Shown one piece after another: positions 1-13,500 of a DNA stretch of 64,000 nucleotides. Each line of letters opens with the position of its first letter. The first letter of the stretch is position 1. The stretch lies in contig JAJEKV010000001.1 in the NCBI GenBank assembly GCA_021234155.1, forward strand, positions 681,927-745,926, in the 5' to 3' direction. The translations under genes and the position numbers were made by a program. The notes under the pieces were generated by a model. That model saw only the letters and a program-made list of their open reading frames with translations. It was not told where the DNA came from and did not search any database. The stretch is from Isoetes taiwanensis. Its lineage: Eukaryota > Streptophyta > Lycopodiopsida > Isoetales > Isoetaceae.

Positions 1-3000
1 ATCGGTACTTCCACGTTCAGTTACGTATTGCTCAAACGCTGCTTTTGTTTTGCATGCTACGGCGGAGGATTCAAAATATGGCGTGATCTCTTTCTTAAGC
101 AATTTCGCCCGTGAATCTTTGGCTGATTTTTGCATGTCAATTGAAAACATCGCGGTTTGCATGCATCCTGGTCGATTGTTTTTCGGATGGCACTCATCGA
201 TTGTTTTGTTTTTGCCGCGATTGCGTCGCGGATTATTTCCTCCATACCGGGCCACTAATGGTTTTGCGGTGACCGGTATCTTTCTTTGCGATTTTGTTTT
301 GCGTCTGGTGGTTCGTCGACGCCGAGCAATTCCCTTAAATTTGGGCAGCCCATGCAGGCAGCTTTCATCTTTACTTTCTGCGGTTTCTATGCATTTTACG
401 GTGATTGATCTTCCCTTATACACTTGCCTTGTGCATCGCGGCTGTTATGCATGGCAATTTAGCAGTAATGTAATATTTCGCGTACATCACAGTTCGGGGT
501 TGTTTTTTGGGTCAGAATGCCGATTGTTTTTTGTCTTTTACCTGAGATTCGAGATGGTTGGCGTGTTAGGAATTGTAGGTTTATCATCTTATGGATGAGG
601 GTTGACCATGTTTATCAGTACATTTGGATTCTTCACTGTTTTTCTACGGTGTCTGCGGATGGATGCGGCGGGAGGGGGTTGGCGCTTCTCCTCATTGAGG
701 AGTTCTATCTTGAGCGGGATTTGATTCACCGCTAGCGCTATCTTAAGCTCTCTCACTCTTCCACCCAATTGTCACGCACATCACCATCTCCACTCTTTTT
801 GTCCCTTTGGCCCCTTTGCTCATTTTGGGGCTCATCTATAAGACATCCGCGGCTTCTTCTACCGACGTTATGGCGGGTGCGAACTTTCGATACTTGGAGG
901 CATCACAGTAGCGATAGAAGTTACGGAGCAGGTTCTTATGCTCTCCTTCTTTATGCTTTCGGTATCATAAATGGTAAGGGCCATTACGGCTATGTGCATC
1001 CGTCCGAAGATTTTGGAAAGGTATGGGTTTTGTTGAATTTGATACGTTGTCTGATTAACTTTAAGGCGACAAAATGGCATGTCTGCGGTCTATTAGTTGA
1101 AATTATATTAGTTTTATTGTGTGATGATTCAATTGGCAAGCCATGCGAACTGGCAAAACCATACTCACTGTTTCCTCTTCTGTGTCTATATTATTGGTTA
1201 TTTGTTGTTGCAGAAATCAGCTTCTACCGATCTCTACAGAGGCTGGTGTGTGCCATCACACAGGTCCCATGATTGCGCTCTCTGTACCCGACTTCCTGGT
1301 TCAAACACTTTTTTTCCTTGGTTCCTTTGCTCCTGCTGCAGTTGTTTGCACCTGAAGTACAAGCCCTATGAAGCTATGGCCATTCAGCCTAAGCCCTAAG
1401 CCATTGTTTCTAGGATCGGTCCGGGCTGTTTCTCCCGTTTCTCTCCCTACGTTGGGTTGGTTTTGGCCCGGTGGTGGGGCATCTTGTGAACTTAGTGAGA
1501 TGCAACATTAGCCTCAGCTTTCTTGTTCTTTACTTTTCTTGTTTTATACGCTCTCCCTTGACGATTAGAGGAGCGGTGTGTAGTTTAGTTTTACTTGGAT
1601 CATAATACAATTTGCTTTTCTTTCCCGCCATCGGGGTTTCAGTCCAAGTCCATTTTAGCTACTTTTGTTGCAATGTGGTTCTGGCTTCCACTCCGGCGAC
1701 TATCTAGCCTCTTTTGCATCTGGCGGTGGGTGGTGGCGGCTCTCATGTTTTATATGCATTTGTTTTCACATATCTTCATGTTGATGCCTTGTGCACATCA
1801 TCCATTCTGATGGAATTTTCTTGAATGTACATCATATTATTTATGACTTATTAGTATATAAGAGCCGTTACTTATTTTACATTTCTTTAGCGAAGTCGAT
1901 TAAGCCATTTATTTCTCTGGGTGTTGTATGGATTGGGTTTTATTTTAGAGTTTTTCAATGGGCGATACACATTTGCCCACTTCTATTGCCATTATTCCAC
2001 GGAAGTTCGCATCAATGGATTTGGGGTTTGGTCCACTGAATGAGGAGCTCATCGGCAAATTGATCATGGCATTTGCCATTTTAAGTCTTTTTCATACAGC
2101 ACATGTTGCCAGCCTTGATCAATCGCAGCCCGGTTTTCTTTGGACCAAATTTCTTACCATGCCATGTCATAGCTATCAATTTTACGCTCTGGACTTATGC
2201 CGTTTTTTTCATTGTTAGGTATTTAATTCGGTTATCTTATCATCATTTGGGTTTTGCTCCTTGGGTTTTGAATATGAGGTATATTGCTAATTATAAATTT
2301 GGTGAGTTGGTGGTCTTCGGGGTTAGGCGTTCGTTCCCGAATTCGGATCCTCAATGGTTAGACAATTGGTTTGTTGAGCCATTTTTCATGGAGTTGCTGT
2401 GGCCTTTTAAGTCTCCTTTATTAGGTCCTGGGGATGTTTTCCTTAGTCCGAGCTCTTACCATAGAATTTGAGGATTTTTGTGATGTTCTTTGTTTTTGGG
2501 CTTGGGGAGTATTTCTTTGTCGCATTTTATACAAGTTGAGTCAGGTGAGGAGTATCCATTCTAAGGTTTGCTTCTTTCCACAATTTATGTCGACTTACTT
2601 TAGGCTATTGTTTTCTATCCATATTTCACACAGCATTAATTCTTTTTAGTATGGTTATGGATCGATAATTAGCGTATTTTTCATGAGATCTTTTTTGTGT
2701 GTATTTTTATTTTGCAACATACAGGGATGAATATGGTTGTGACTTGCATTCATGTTATACGGATGTTTTCAATTCTCGAGACCCTCAATTTATACTATTT
2801 GGGTTGTAATGGGGTTCTAGTTTGGTTTGTGTATGTCTTTTTCATATGTTCCTTTTCATTTTTTCTCTTAGTTGCCACGTGGTTTCTTTTTATGTAGCAT
2901 GATCTTATAAAATTATGTTCTCTTGCCGTGGATCTTGATCACACTATTCGCCAGTTGTTGTGTTATTGGATATTTTCTATTTATGTTCGGCTGATGTTTG

Positions 3001-6000
3001 ATTCATCTTTGCAGCTATGTCGATCATTTTTTTTGTTACACGTTTTGCGTTTGTTGGGTGTTTTACATTTTCTGCAATTTTGATTTGAATCTTATGCGTG
3101 GTTATTTTCTTATTGAGTTTGGTTCATTTGAGCACGTTCTTCTTTCATTATTTGCTTGGGCTTAGCATAGCTTTGTTGTCTTTTGCGGGGACTTCATTTT
3201 TCTTCATCATTGTGCATTATTCTTTACCATTATACATCATATTTGCTTTATTCACCTCTTTGTCATTTTGTTGGTTTTCTTGTAATATTGTGTTTGCCTA
3301 TGTTTGGTTTGATTAGATCACGGGATTTGAATATTTAGGGGTTCGCGTTTAAGATTTTTCTTTCCTTTTTGGCACTTGATCAGCCGGGGGAGCTCAGGTG
3401 TTGTGGGTTCCTTTGTTCCTTTATTGAAGCGCTATTTGTTGTTTCCACGAAGTTGTATTTTGTTCTTACACATGTGGGTGATATTATTCGGTGTACCAAT
3501 TTAGCATGGATTTGGGAGCTTCATTGTTTTTCGTTAGCTCCACTTTATCACCATGATATGATAGGCTTACTTTTTTGGTGCATGGCATTCACTTTATATA
3601 TGATATTATAATCATTGTGTGTAAGTTTGAGGCGTTACTTTATTAGGCAGTGGTGACTTTTTCGTATTTCTTTTAGCCACTTAGTTTTATCATTCTTCCC
3701 TGGATTTCCTTCGGTTTTGCTCAATGCAGCGGTATACATGTTGAGGGGTTGCGTTGCTTAAGGGTTTGTTAAGCGGATCCTCTGCAGCTTCGCTACGGTG
3801 TCGCGACTTTGCACAACATCTCCATGTTTTTAGTTCGATCTTTATATTACATGCATTTTTACATTCCTATGCGTCGTTTCCTCTTTGCCTTATCTCCAGT
3901 TACTTGTTATTACGCGCTGCTGACATGCGTTATTGTTTACATTCTTTTTTGGGGATCCATGATGAAGGGTTCCTTTGTTGACTTATCTCCCTCTGGAGAA
4001 TGTACGGGTTGAGGAATAATAGCCACATTCCTGGACTTGATTACAGCCAACCATTCCACGGACCGGTCAGTAATACATGTCATCAGTCCAGCCCATCCAC
4101 GGACATACGTTAAGTGATGCACGTCATATCATATAGCCATTATCGCAATGCAGTAGTTTATTTTCGCTTCGCCTTGTTCTGGATTCGTTGTAGCATCTTA
4201 CGGCGCTTCACTCCCGATTCATCCTTCTAGTGGCGATCCTTTTCTTTTCATTGTTTTGTTCTCTAATGTCCTTCCTTTTTCCCGGTCATTGGTGATACAG
4301 ATCCATAGCGGGGTGCTTTTGGCTCTTCTTCTTCAGCGGCTTTTTTCTCTACATTTCGCTCGCGGCTAAGCGGTTCTCGTCGTCAGCGCGGCTTTCCTCG
4401 CTTGAACGGACTCTTGGACCGGTTCCCTTTCCCCGCCATTCAGCGAGACCCACACTTGCGGGTGCTCATGGATTTTCTTTGCTTTCGGCTTGCCGTTTGC
4501 ATGCCACATCGGTATCCTTGACTTTCCGGCCCTCTTTTGGCTCCTCTCCTTCTCTCGATCTTTATCTATCCGTTGCTTGGAGGTGGTGGCGGGTGTATTT
4601 TCTTACTTCCGACTTAAATCCAGTTCGGTGTAGTTGCTCATTACGCTTCGTCACAGCAGCCAGACCTGTTTACCACTCGAGAGTTCCACATACCGCCTTA
4701 GCAGCTCCACGGTCGTAAGCGCTCCTCAGCTATGTGCGACCGAACTCCACAGCGGTTCAGCATCTAATGAGGGGTTTTCACTATGGCGGATCTTTTTCTG
4801 GCCCCGATACTCATTATATATCTTTAAGCGTATTTGCTGGCTGCTAATGCGACGGCACTTCTGGACGGGTTATGCGTTTAGCCTTTACGTATTAGAGGTA
4901 CCAAACATAGTGTATATTGGATTATCTTTCATTTTTTTATGCTTCTTTGTTATTTAGATATGGGGTGTCCCTCGTTGTTGGTGGACGGTTTATGTTTGAT
5001 CGTTTTTTCCGGCACGTAAACATATTTGTCTGGACATGTGTGGTGTGTGCATTGGTTATGCATGAATTTGTTATATTGAGCGCGTTCTGGTATTTGCTTA
5101 GTTTTCGTGTTCTTGGTGTTCTTTTTATGGTTTGCATTGATGCTTTATCCCTTTCTAGATGTAAGCATTTTTATGGGCCGGATTTTGTTGGGTGGTCTTT
5201 TGTTCTTCCACCGTGATGGTGACATTCATGCATTTATTATCTTTAGTGATGTTATAAATACCATTGTCTAGCATTATTTTGCAATTACATATTTCTTTTT
5301 TACATGATTGTTATCCACACCCAGTTGGGTGCCGGCTTTCCACCATTGGTGGTGATGCTATTCCACTGCGGTGTCTTTGTTTATTTCCGCCTCTGCTGTC
5401 CACTGTTGATGGCTTTGGTATTTCAGACCTATATATGGCCCTGGCTTTATTTTTAATCCATCCTTTACCTAGTCTACGTCTCTTCTGTCATGATCCTGGT
5501 AGTGCTCCTTCGATGTTTTTACTGCGGTATCCGGGATCTGCCTTGAGGAGGGTTTGGGTCCTTCTCCACTCGTTCTTTTGACTTGAGTTCTATCTTGGCT
5601 TTTGGTTTTCGATTTGGGTTTGATTCACCTTGTTGTGGGTCTTGGCTCTCTCCCTCTTCGCTTCCACTGCGATGATGCGTTACCTACTCAGCACACGGGT
5701 TTCGTGACGGGTTTATAGTTGAAGTCCTTTGGTAGTCAGTAGGTTTGTGTCAGCGAGTCCTTTCCCGAATCCCGCCGATCCAGAACCGCCGGATCGCCAT
5801 TCAGGAATGACTAGACTAGTTCCGTTATCCCGAAATGGGGTTATCAGCGTCTCTTCTCCTGGCAAACATTTTCGCCCGTTCGTAGCTTCCCCACCATTGT
5901 GTGAGCATATGCGTCTTTTCATTTGTATTGAAGTAATAGTTCTTACTCTTTTGGTTTTCACCTGTAGGTGTAACTTTTTCCTTATTCTTTACATTTCCTT

Positions 6001-6560
6001 GGCATTTTCACGTGTTTTCTAAACTAGCGGCTTGATCTTTATTTATTTCCACCTTGAGGGTGATGCATCTTATATATCATGTTTTTCCACCCAGCGGGTG
6101 ATCACTTTTCTTAATACGTTGGCAGCCTATCTTTTGTTCGCTCTTTTTTAAATGGAGTTACATACCTTATCTCTTCAGCTTCTTGTCTTGATTCTTTATA
6201 GCTAGAGCTTACTACGACTCTTCTGGTGTTTTGGGTTTTTGATATTCTGATTTAGCTATTTTCCCTTGTTTTGGGGTCCTGGCGGTTTAAGATTCGTCAT
6301 CCTCGATTTGTTACAGCGGGGTTTTCGGCGGTTGTTTGGGGTCGTGCTTTTCGGTTTTGCAACCAGCTCGTCGGTTCTCGTTCTCTGAGCAACACGGTAT
6401 TCGAGGTTGGTGGCGACCATTTCTCAATGGGGTTTTCTCGAAAACCCGAAGAGCCGAGTTTTTATCAGGTGAGAACTGTCGCCATTACCCTCATATCATT
6501 ACCTTAGCACATTTTCTTTTTTGGGGTAGTCCAGATAGCCGTTTCCTATGTTGATACCCC
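1..6560. other. T-rich, strand-asymmetric non-coding region
   Basis: The + strand is visibly T-rich and A-poor for about 6.5 kb. Open frames of 60-180 codons occur on both strands, but none shows a recognisable motif and their composition simply follows the T-richness, so I call no gene. U-rich composition over kilobases on one strand is typical of plant introns and of some LTR or leader regions, so a giant intron or an old retroelement leader are both possible. A weak internal duplication links about 655-780 with about 5535-5680. Confidence 0.5.
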
Positions 6561-6839
6561 TCTCTCTTCTTACATTGTATCACTGTATGATGAATGACAA
6601 ACCTCTAGAGCGGTTTACACGCAGTAATCTCCTTGAGTCCTTTCCAGGGCAAACTTGTAGTACTTGAACCATAAGAGAGAAAGTGAGGCCATTATAAAAT
6701 AAGCGTCAAAATTATAATCCTATATTAGCATTTATTTTTACCAAGCTCTTTTTAAACACCGCCTTTCCCACTTATACTTAGAAATTTAAAATTTGTTTTA
6801 TACCTTTGAGACGAAAGAACTCATACTTTTTCAAGCTCA

Positions 6840-8160
6840 TGCTTGAAATTTAAGGGTGAATTTTTTATGCAACGCAGAGCCAGGAGATCCTTTTGTACCA
6901 CATAGCCATGGCACAAATGAAGAAGGTTGAAAACCCTAGAACCTCGGCCAATATACCTTCAAAGAGCCTCGGTTGTTCATCTGTGAGATATACCATAATC
7001 AACTTCTGCGGAAGGAGTGAAGCTGGCGAAATTAGAGGGGCAAAATTGAGTGAGTTCACGGTGATTGATGCTTTAGCCGCTAAGGCATCAATCAGTCCGG
7101 ATAGGCGCAAGCCGTTGTTGAAAAGCACTTGCGTGTACTCCAATTTAGCCCATGTTCCCATATGTGAAGCTCCATACGCGCGAAACCTCAATCCCCGTTT
7201 AATATTTTAAATAGAGTTTAGAAAGGAATGCCAGTGAGTATAGCTGCTTATGCTACCGTTCTTCCCAGTAAATGGATATATGGCTGAAAATTTGGTGCAT
7301 TCGCCCAGTGGTTTCTCATGGAAGCGAACGAGAATAGGAATTTGGACCCTTGGATCGGCTCGTTAATCTCTCCTTGGATCGAAAAAGGCACGGTATGCCA
7401 TGGCTTTTCCTTCCTTTTACAATCGCCATAGCGTAGCTTTTTCCCTTTTTTCTTACCAAGCTCCAATCAATACTATCGACATCCGAGTTAAGCGGCCAGG
7501 TGGTCTAATTAAAACGGCGACCACAAAGCGCTCTTTGATTTGGGAGAATAGGGATGGTCGCGGGTTGATCCATGGATGTTGGCACAAGCTTCCAGGACAA
7601 AATAGGGGCACATTTGGGATGCGGGATCGTCACGGGTCGCGATTTTCTCCCTCTCGACCATGATGGAAGGGGCTTCCAGGTGGAATGAAGAACTTGTTCT
7701 AAATTCCTCCTAATGAGTAATTCAGGCTAAAAAGGCTTTGCGTGGAACGAAATCCATTTCCGATAGTTGCAATACAATATCCCTAATTTGGAAGCGGGTT
7801 TGCGTGTTGTCGTATCTGAACTTCATTTAAGCTTTCAATCTCGATCTTCTGGGCGCGCCCTACTTCATCCGTTTAATAACACCTCTAATCGTCCAATCAC
7901 CGCATAAAAGCGTTCCCAAAGCTTCTTTCCCCAAAGTCTTTTGTGGGCTAAATCCGTTTGTAAGCCTCCTTCCAACAACCCAGGCATGTGAGCCCTCCAC
8001 GCCTCCTGCGGGTAGACTTGGTTGGAGTCGGTAGGTTGATAGATACTTTTATAAAGAACATAGGAATGTTGGAATATTGTATACTTTATGATACTTATTA
8101 CCCAAAGGAGTTTTAAGAAGAGTCGAGGTTCAAAACTTCCTTTCACGAGTGCTTTATGAT
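6840..8160 (-). pseudogene. Decayed coding-like block, unidentified
   Basis: Three neighbouring minus-strand frames (8146-7865, 7466-7248 and 7191-6865) have a more protein-like composition than the flanks, with stops and frame changes between them. Visible segments include WGKKLWERFYAVIGRLEV near 7.9 kb and RFRAYGASHMGTWAKLEYTQ near 7.15 kb. I recognise no family. The block could be the remains of one gene or transposon ORF read from high to low coordinates, or chance open frames. Confidence 0.2.
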
Positions 8161-8164
8161 TGGA

Positions 8165-9735
8165 AAGGGCCTAGGTGACTCTCCTCACCGGATGAGCCCA
8201 TATCTTTGAGCCCATTCTCATCACGGAAAGAAAAGAAAGAAAGTTCATTTAATTAATGATATTTTATTTGTATTTATTAAATCATTTAATGTACCTAGCG
8301 TGGTACTTAACGTTCTTTGGCGTGAGTTGAAACTATATAAATATTTTGGGCCACAATGAGGAAACATGTCCAAACTATGCCTCTTTTTATTTTTTTTTGT
8401 AATGGTTGTGTGTGTATATGCGTTGGGGGCTACGTGATATTTTATGTTATTAATTTAAATAGAAATTGCCCACCGTTGGTGGGCTTTCTATGATTGTATA
8501 TAAAATTCAGAAGAAAGAAATTGAGAAAGTAGGGATTCTTTGTTGAGAACGCACCGGCTAAGATGCATAGACAAAATTGGTTTTTGCTTTGATGTCTCGG
8601 ATCGCACACAGCTCTGAGCGCAAAGTGTGTCTATAGAAAGAAAAAAGGGAGGTTCTAGTAACCGGGGAAGAAAATCGGGATCCAGAGCACTGGCAGGTTT
8701 GCACTGCTAATGTGCATTGCCAGCGTTCTTGGGCATAAGTTGTGGACTGTATAAATGTTAAAACCTTGGTGATATTATTGAGGTCTTGGCTCACCACTCA
8801 TGCATTATCCTTTAATTGATTATCTAGCTTGCTTTCCAATTCATCACTCTCTCGAAGCTTCCACATTTTGTGTCCTTGGGCCTAGGGAAACTTGATGCAT
8901 TGGCAAGACTTCTTATTGTCTTCTATGTTTGTTAATCATGTATTAGAGGTCACAAGTGAAATGCATGTGCATCAGAGGTGCCCTTGGATTGAGTCTAGAC
9001 TTTTTTGATGAATTTCCATTGTTTTCTTCCTAAAAAGCCCTTCCACTTCTTTAATTTGTTCCCCTTTTTTTTTAAGCTTATCTCTTGCATTTTCTCATGT
9101 TGTTAGATGATGTTCTCTCGCATCAACTCATGGTGTGAGGTTGATGTTTTGATTAGAAGGGAAAAAGGGCATAAATTTGGGCCGTTGACAAAGAGACATG
9201 AATTTGGATCCCCGATCACTATAGCAACAATATAGCAACGGAATGTTGATATTGTCTTATACAATAATCTTTGCTCCGAGAAGACATGGTCATGGAAGGT
9301 GTCCCTACTTCTAAGAGTTTTTCTTGGACGACCCTTTAAGGCTAGATGCTTTTCATTTTCAATGAGACAATTTTTTGATGAGGCAATGAGACAATTTTTG
9401 GGAAGTTGTTAATTATTCTAGTAGTTGCCTTCATAATTTTTTTGTGCTATTATGCCATACTTTTTTTAGTTGTTATGCCCATGGGATTTGAACCCTTGCT
9501 AATGTATTAATTTTTCACATTACTATAGAAAGCCAAGCTCAGTACAAACAAACATGCAAAACATGTAGCAATATGTGAAATCTAATATTTAACATTATAA
9601 TAAAAATAAAGGAAACCTGTTAAGAAGCCTGAATAACTATAATATTACAGGATAATGTAATTTAATTGCATATGCTTTAAAAGCATATTATTTTAAAATT
9701 TATTAAGTCATTGAAGATGGCAAGAACCAATACAC
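8165..9735. other. AT-rich spacer, nothing recognised
   Basis: No coding frame with recognisable content on either strand. A B-box-like string sits near 9486-9500 but has no matching A box, so no tRNA or SINE is called. Confidence 0.5.
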
Positions 9736-9890
9736 TCAGAATGGATAGCGGCTTAAGATACGATGCAGATCTTCGTTGATTTGCGCCTCTTCAGCTTCGA
9801 CGACATTTTCTTGTGCAGGATGATTTATTTCATACGTGATGCCTTCTGCTTGCATGACTCCCGTTCGTGATGTTGAGCCTTGGCCTCGCC
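9736..9890 (-). CDS. Possible terminal exon, unidentified
   Basis: Reading down from 9890, an acceptor-like CAG is followed by an open frame of about 50 codons ending in TGA at 9738-9736. Its last residues are LHRILSRYPF, and the frame carries a Glu/Ala-rich segment (ENVVEAEEAQINED). The composition is protein-like in an otherwise AT-rich region. No upstream exon was found and no family is recognised, so this could be the last exon of a lost gene or chance. Confidence 0.22.
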
Positions 9891-9899
9891 TGTTTCATG

Positions 9900-12800
9900 C
9901 CATTCGTCTCATTGTAAGATGTTGAACTAATATCTACAATTTTAAGAAAAAAAAGAATTGTTAATAACCACCTTTAATAATAACTAGTAGGGACAATAAC
10001 TAGTAATTTTAAAGATAATATGAGTAACACAAGCAATAACATGAATAATATGGTAGATATTGTGAGGAAGGGTTACATTTTAATTCTCCAAGGTTAAAGG
10101 AAGGTTGACATTTCCAATTTTGAACAAGAATAGATAAGGGTTAGGGTTTGCACATTCGAGATGGTAGGGTTAGGGCTTCGACAATGGAGATCGCAGCTGG
10201 CGACAAATGAAATCTGGCAGGAATGGGGGTCGGAAATGCCTTATAGGGATCAAATCTTTACTGTTTAGCTTTTATGCACTATTGGCTCGGATTTGGATGA
10301 ATGAATACCTCCCATTGCGTAATAAAAAAAAAGCGGATTTCACTAAAGCCATCAAATGGATCAAATGGATGCACAAAGCACTCCTTGTATTTGTCAATAT
10401 ACAATCCTAAGTCTTTGGATTACTGATTTGAGTCTTTGGATCAAAGATTGTCATGATTCTTTGACTGCTTGGAATTAAGCTACTTTGGATCGATTTGAGT
10501 CTTTGGAGATTTTTGCACACTTTTATCTTCTTAGGGTTTCAACCAAAGCGGGTGTATACCATGAGATCAGGGGTAAATCAAACAAATCGGAGGAAAATCA
10601 TGGTTCTGAGGTCATTTACAGCAGATCCAAACTGATGGCAGCCTAAATATCTAGGACTGTAGTTTTGAGCTAAGGGGTTGAAGACAAAAAGGAAAACCGG
10701 AAGATCTGTCTCCAATAATATATCTGCTCATGCTAATCTGAAGAACGGTTTCTGTAATAAGGGGTTTTGATAAACAAAAAGAGAAACCGGAAGATCTGTG
10801 TCCATTAATAACATCTGCTCATGCTAATATGAAGAACGATTTCTGTAATGTTTAAAGAAGATGTATGACGAGTAAGAACAGAATAACAACCCAATGAAGC
10901 ACGGTTTTCCTTCAAATAATATCTGCTCATGCATAAGATTAACATAAGATTAACATCATGCTAATATCTGCATAAGATTAAAACTTAACACATCGTTAGC
11001 AAACACAAAAAAAAGATCAAGCATACCACCACAACAGGACGAATCGAATACCACCAGCAAGAACTTTTCAGAGAAAAGAATTTCTCTCAGAGAAAAGGAT
11101 TTCTCTGGTTGCATGCATATGAATGAGGAGGCCAAAATAACAACCGTTAGATTGTTTAAGCTTAAAAAAATCAACGCTCCAAAAAAGCCGCACTCTAGAA
11201 ATACTATTTAGTATGGACTAATGAATACGGCACTAAAATCATAGAAAAACCATGCCAAAAAGCGTACAAAATCCCAAAAAAAACCCCCTATTATAATGCT
11301 ACATATTAGAGGCACACAAAAAGGTAACGTGGCAGTTAGAACTTTAGCCCTACATACAAACGTTTGTGCATATTTATCTCAATGGTATGTTAACTTTATG
11401 CTAACATACCACTTTATGAAATGGACTCTTTTTCGAAGAGCATTGATATGATTTTGAATCTGGATGTCTTCTATCAATTTAACTTGTAGTTTAACAAATC
11501 TCACTACTTTGTTTCCATATCTACGTAGGACTAAAATGGTCCCACTCAATGGTTTCACAATTTCTATATTGTTAGTCACCAACATACTTTGTACAACAAT
11601 AAATTCGCCACTCGGGTGAGTGATAATAAGAGAAAAATAGCTCATTGAAGGAAATGCATTGTAATAAATTGCATAAAAGAAGATTATATACGGTGCTAAC
11701 ACAGTTTGAAATTACGATGGATTTAGAGTAAGCAAAACTTACGCTTCTTGCCAACCCCATATCCTTTGAAGATATATATGAGCTTTCAACACACCTAATG
11801 AAGGATAAATTAATGCAATTATTCTCTTCAAGCGCACCATGCAAATGTATCGGAAATGCAATTGAAAAGGCCCAGTGCAAATGTATAGAATGCAATTTGG
11901 AAGACCAAAATGTTATGGGTCTTGTTAACTCATGGGATTCCAAATAAATAGATAATAGGAAGCGTATATCAAAGACTTTACAATTTGCGGGTACTAACTA
12001 CTAAAATGTAGTGCTCGTTACAATAGTTACAATTGCTCTTGGTTAGAACAACTCTAAGTTCCCATACCTCACATTTTAAGCCTTTTATGCATATTCAAAT
12101 ATTTTTGTACAATTCTATAATAAATTCCCCCAACTCCATGAACAACTTTGTACAATTTTTGTAATAAATTCAATTTACTTTACATCGACTATATGGACAA
12201 AGAAGGCATGCCAAATATGTTCCATTCTTGCAAAAGAGTGCCAAATAAAATTTAAGCCTTGAATTTTATTAAACTTTTCATGACAAATAATAATTCTTGA
12301 GAGTAGTTAAGAAGATAGAAAGTAGTTTCTCTTGCTTGAACAACTCTAGATACACACCACTGCGTCCCCTTATATTGAAAACTATCACGGAACATTCACA
12401 AATCTACACCTTGCAACTAAATCCCAATTCATTTAAAAATCTTCAGTTTATATTTTGTTTTTATTCTAGTATATATGGTCTTTACTAAGGAATTGTCTCC
12501 AACAAAATGTATGAAGCTACAAATTTCTACATAAACATATAAAAGTAGGATATGCAAAATAACCTCCCTAAGACATTTTATTACGGATTGAGTATTTGCA
12601 ATAGGTTGAAAAAAGAAGGACCATCGAAGAGCCCAAAATATGGGATATTTTATATAGACGGACATGCGGGAAGCCTGCACATTTTCATATAAAGTCAGCA
12701 GGTTTGCAAAGAGAACCATGTCATCAAACATATATGCATAGAACATAAAGCAAGCTAACATCGAACTTCGGGCCAGAATGAGGAAGGGCGGATGTATTAG

Positions 12801-13500
12801 CATGGCACAATATATCCACATAACCCCCTGATTTAACATGATAATAAATCTTTTGTGATAATTCCACATTACGACAACAATGTGAATAAAAAACGGAAAA
12901 ATGGTGTGTTCTAATGTATGATGTACCTTTTATTTCATGCTTGAGTAGATATCTAATTGTAAGCAAGAAGAATATGTTTGACACGCATGTAGAAAACAAA
13001 GATGAGAAAACAAATCCACATGAGATAGAAGCAAAACAAAGTGCGAGAAGAAAACCTCCTCACGTCTTGCTTCAAGCGGATGTCAATAAAATTAGTTGTA
13101 AAAAGGCAAGAAATCTGAACTAATTTACAACAAATATAAGCAATAAAAACCAATCATCGTCTATTACTTACCTTCCATCTCTTGTGGGGCTTTGCATTCC
13201 CACTTTGTTGGCAGGTCTCATATTGATCTCAAAGACAACCATCCGGACTTTGTATGGAAATGTGTGGATCTTGGGAGGACAAAACCAAACCATTCCGAAA
13301 TGTGGATGCTCTGTTTTTGAGCAATTTGGGTGCCCAAAGGAACCAATTCAAATGCAAAGTATGGCACCAACCTTTTGCAGCGGTACGCCAAAGTTATACA
13401 TCCCATAACTTTGGCAGTACATAAGCAATAAAAGCTTGACTAAGACAACGCATATTTCATATAAAAGCGCAGCTCAACAAAGATAAAAAGAGAAGGGCAT
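9900..13500. other. AT-rich region without a supported gene
   Basis: Frames up to about 146 codons exist on the minus strand (for example 12869-12429 and 11943-11572), but they carry no motifs and match the AT-rich background. The only clear structure is the tandem duplication at 10673-10850. A small dyad of AGAGAAA/TTTCTCT type sits near 11074-11110. Confidence 0.45.
10673..10850. repeat. Two-copy tandem duplication, period about 87 bp
   Basis: A unit beginning AGGGGTT at 10673 and again at 10760 contains CCGGAAGATCTGT, then ATCTGCTCATGCTAAT, then GAACG(G/A)TTTCTGTAAT. The copies differ by a few substitutions and small indels. A third, partial echo containing ATCTGCTCATGC occurs near 10918-10933. 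Confidence 0.75.

Noticed and set aside
50-598. 182-codon + frame in the T-rich region
   Set aside because: Cys/Phe/Leu-rich composition follows the T-rich DNA, and there is no motif or intron context.
5713-5961. Pro/Asp-rich segment NPADPEPPDRHSGM with organelle-like feel
   Set aside because: No family could be named and the segment is short, so transfer from an organelle cannot be supported.
9478-9500. B-box-like TGGGATTTGAACCC, possible tRNA
   Set aside because: No A box and no acceptor-stem partner within 100 bp on either strand.
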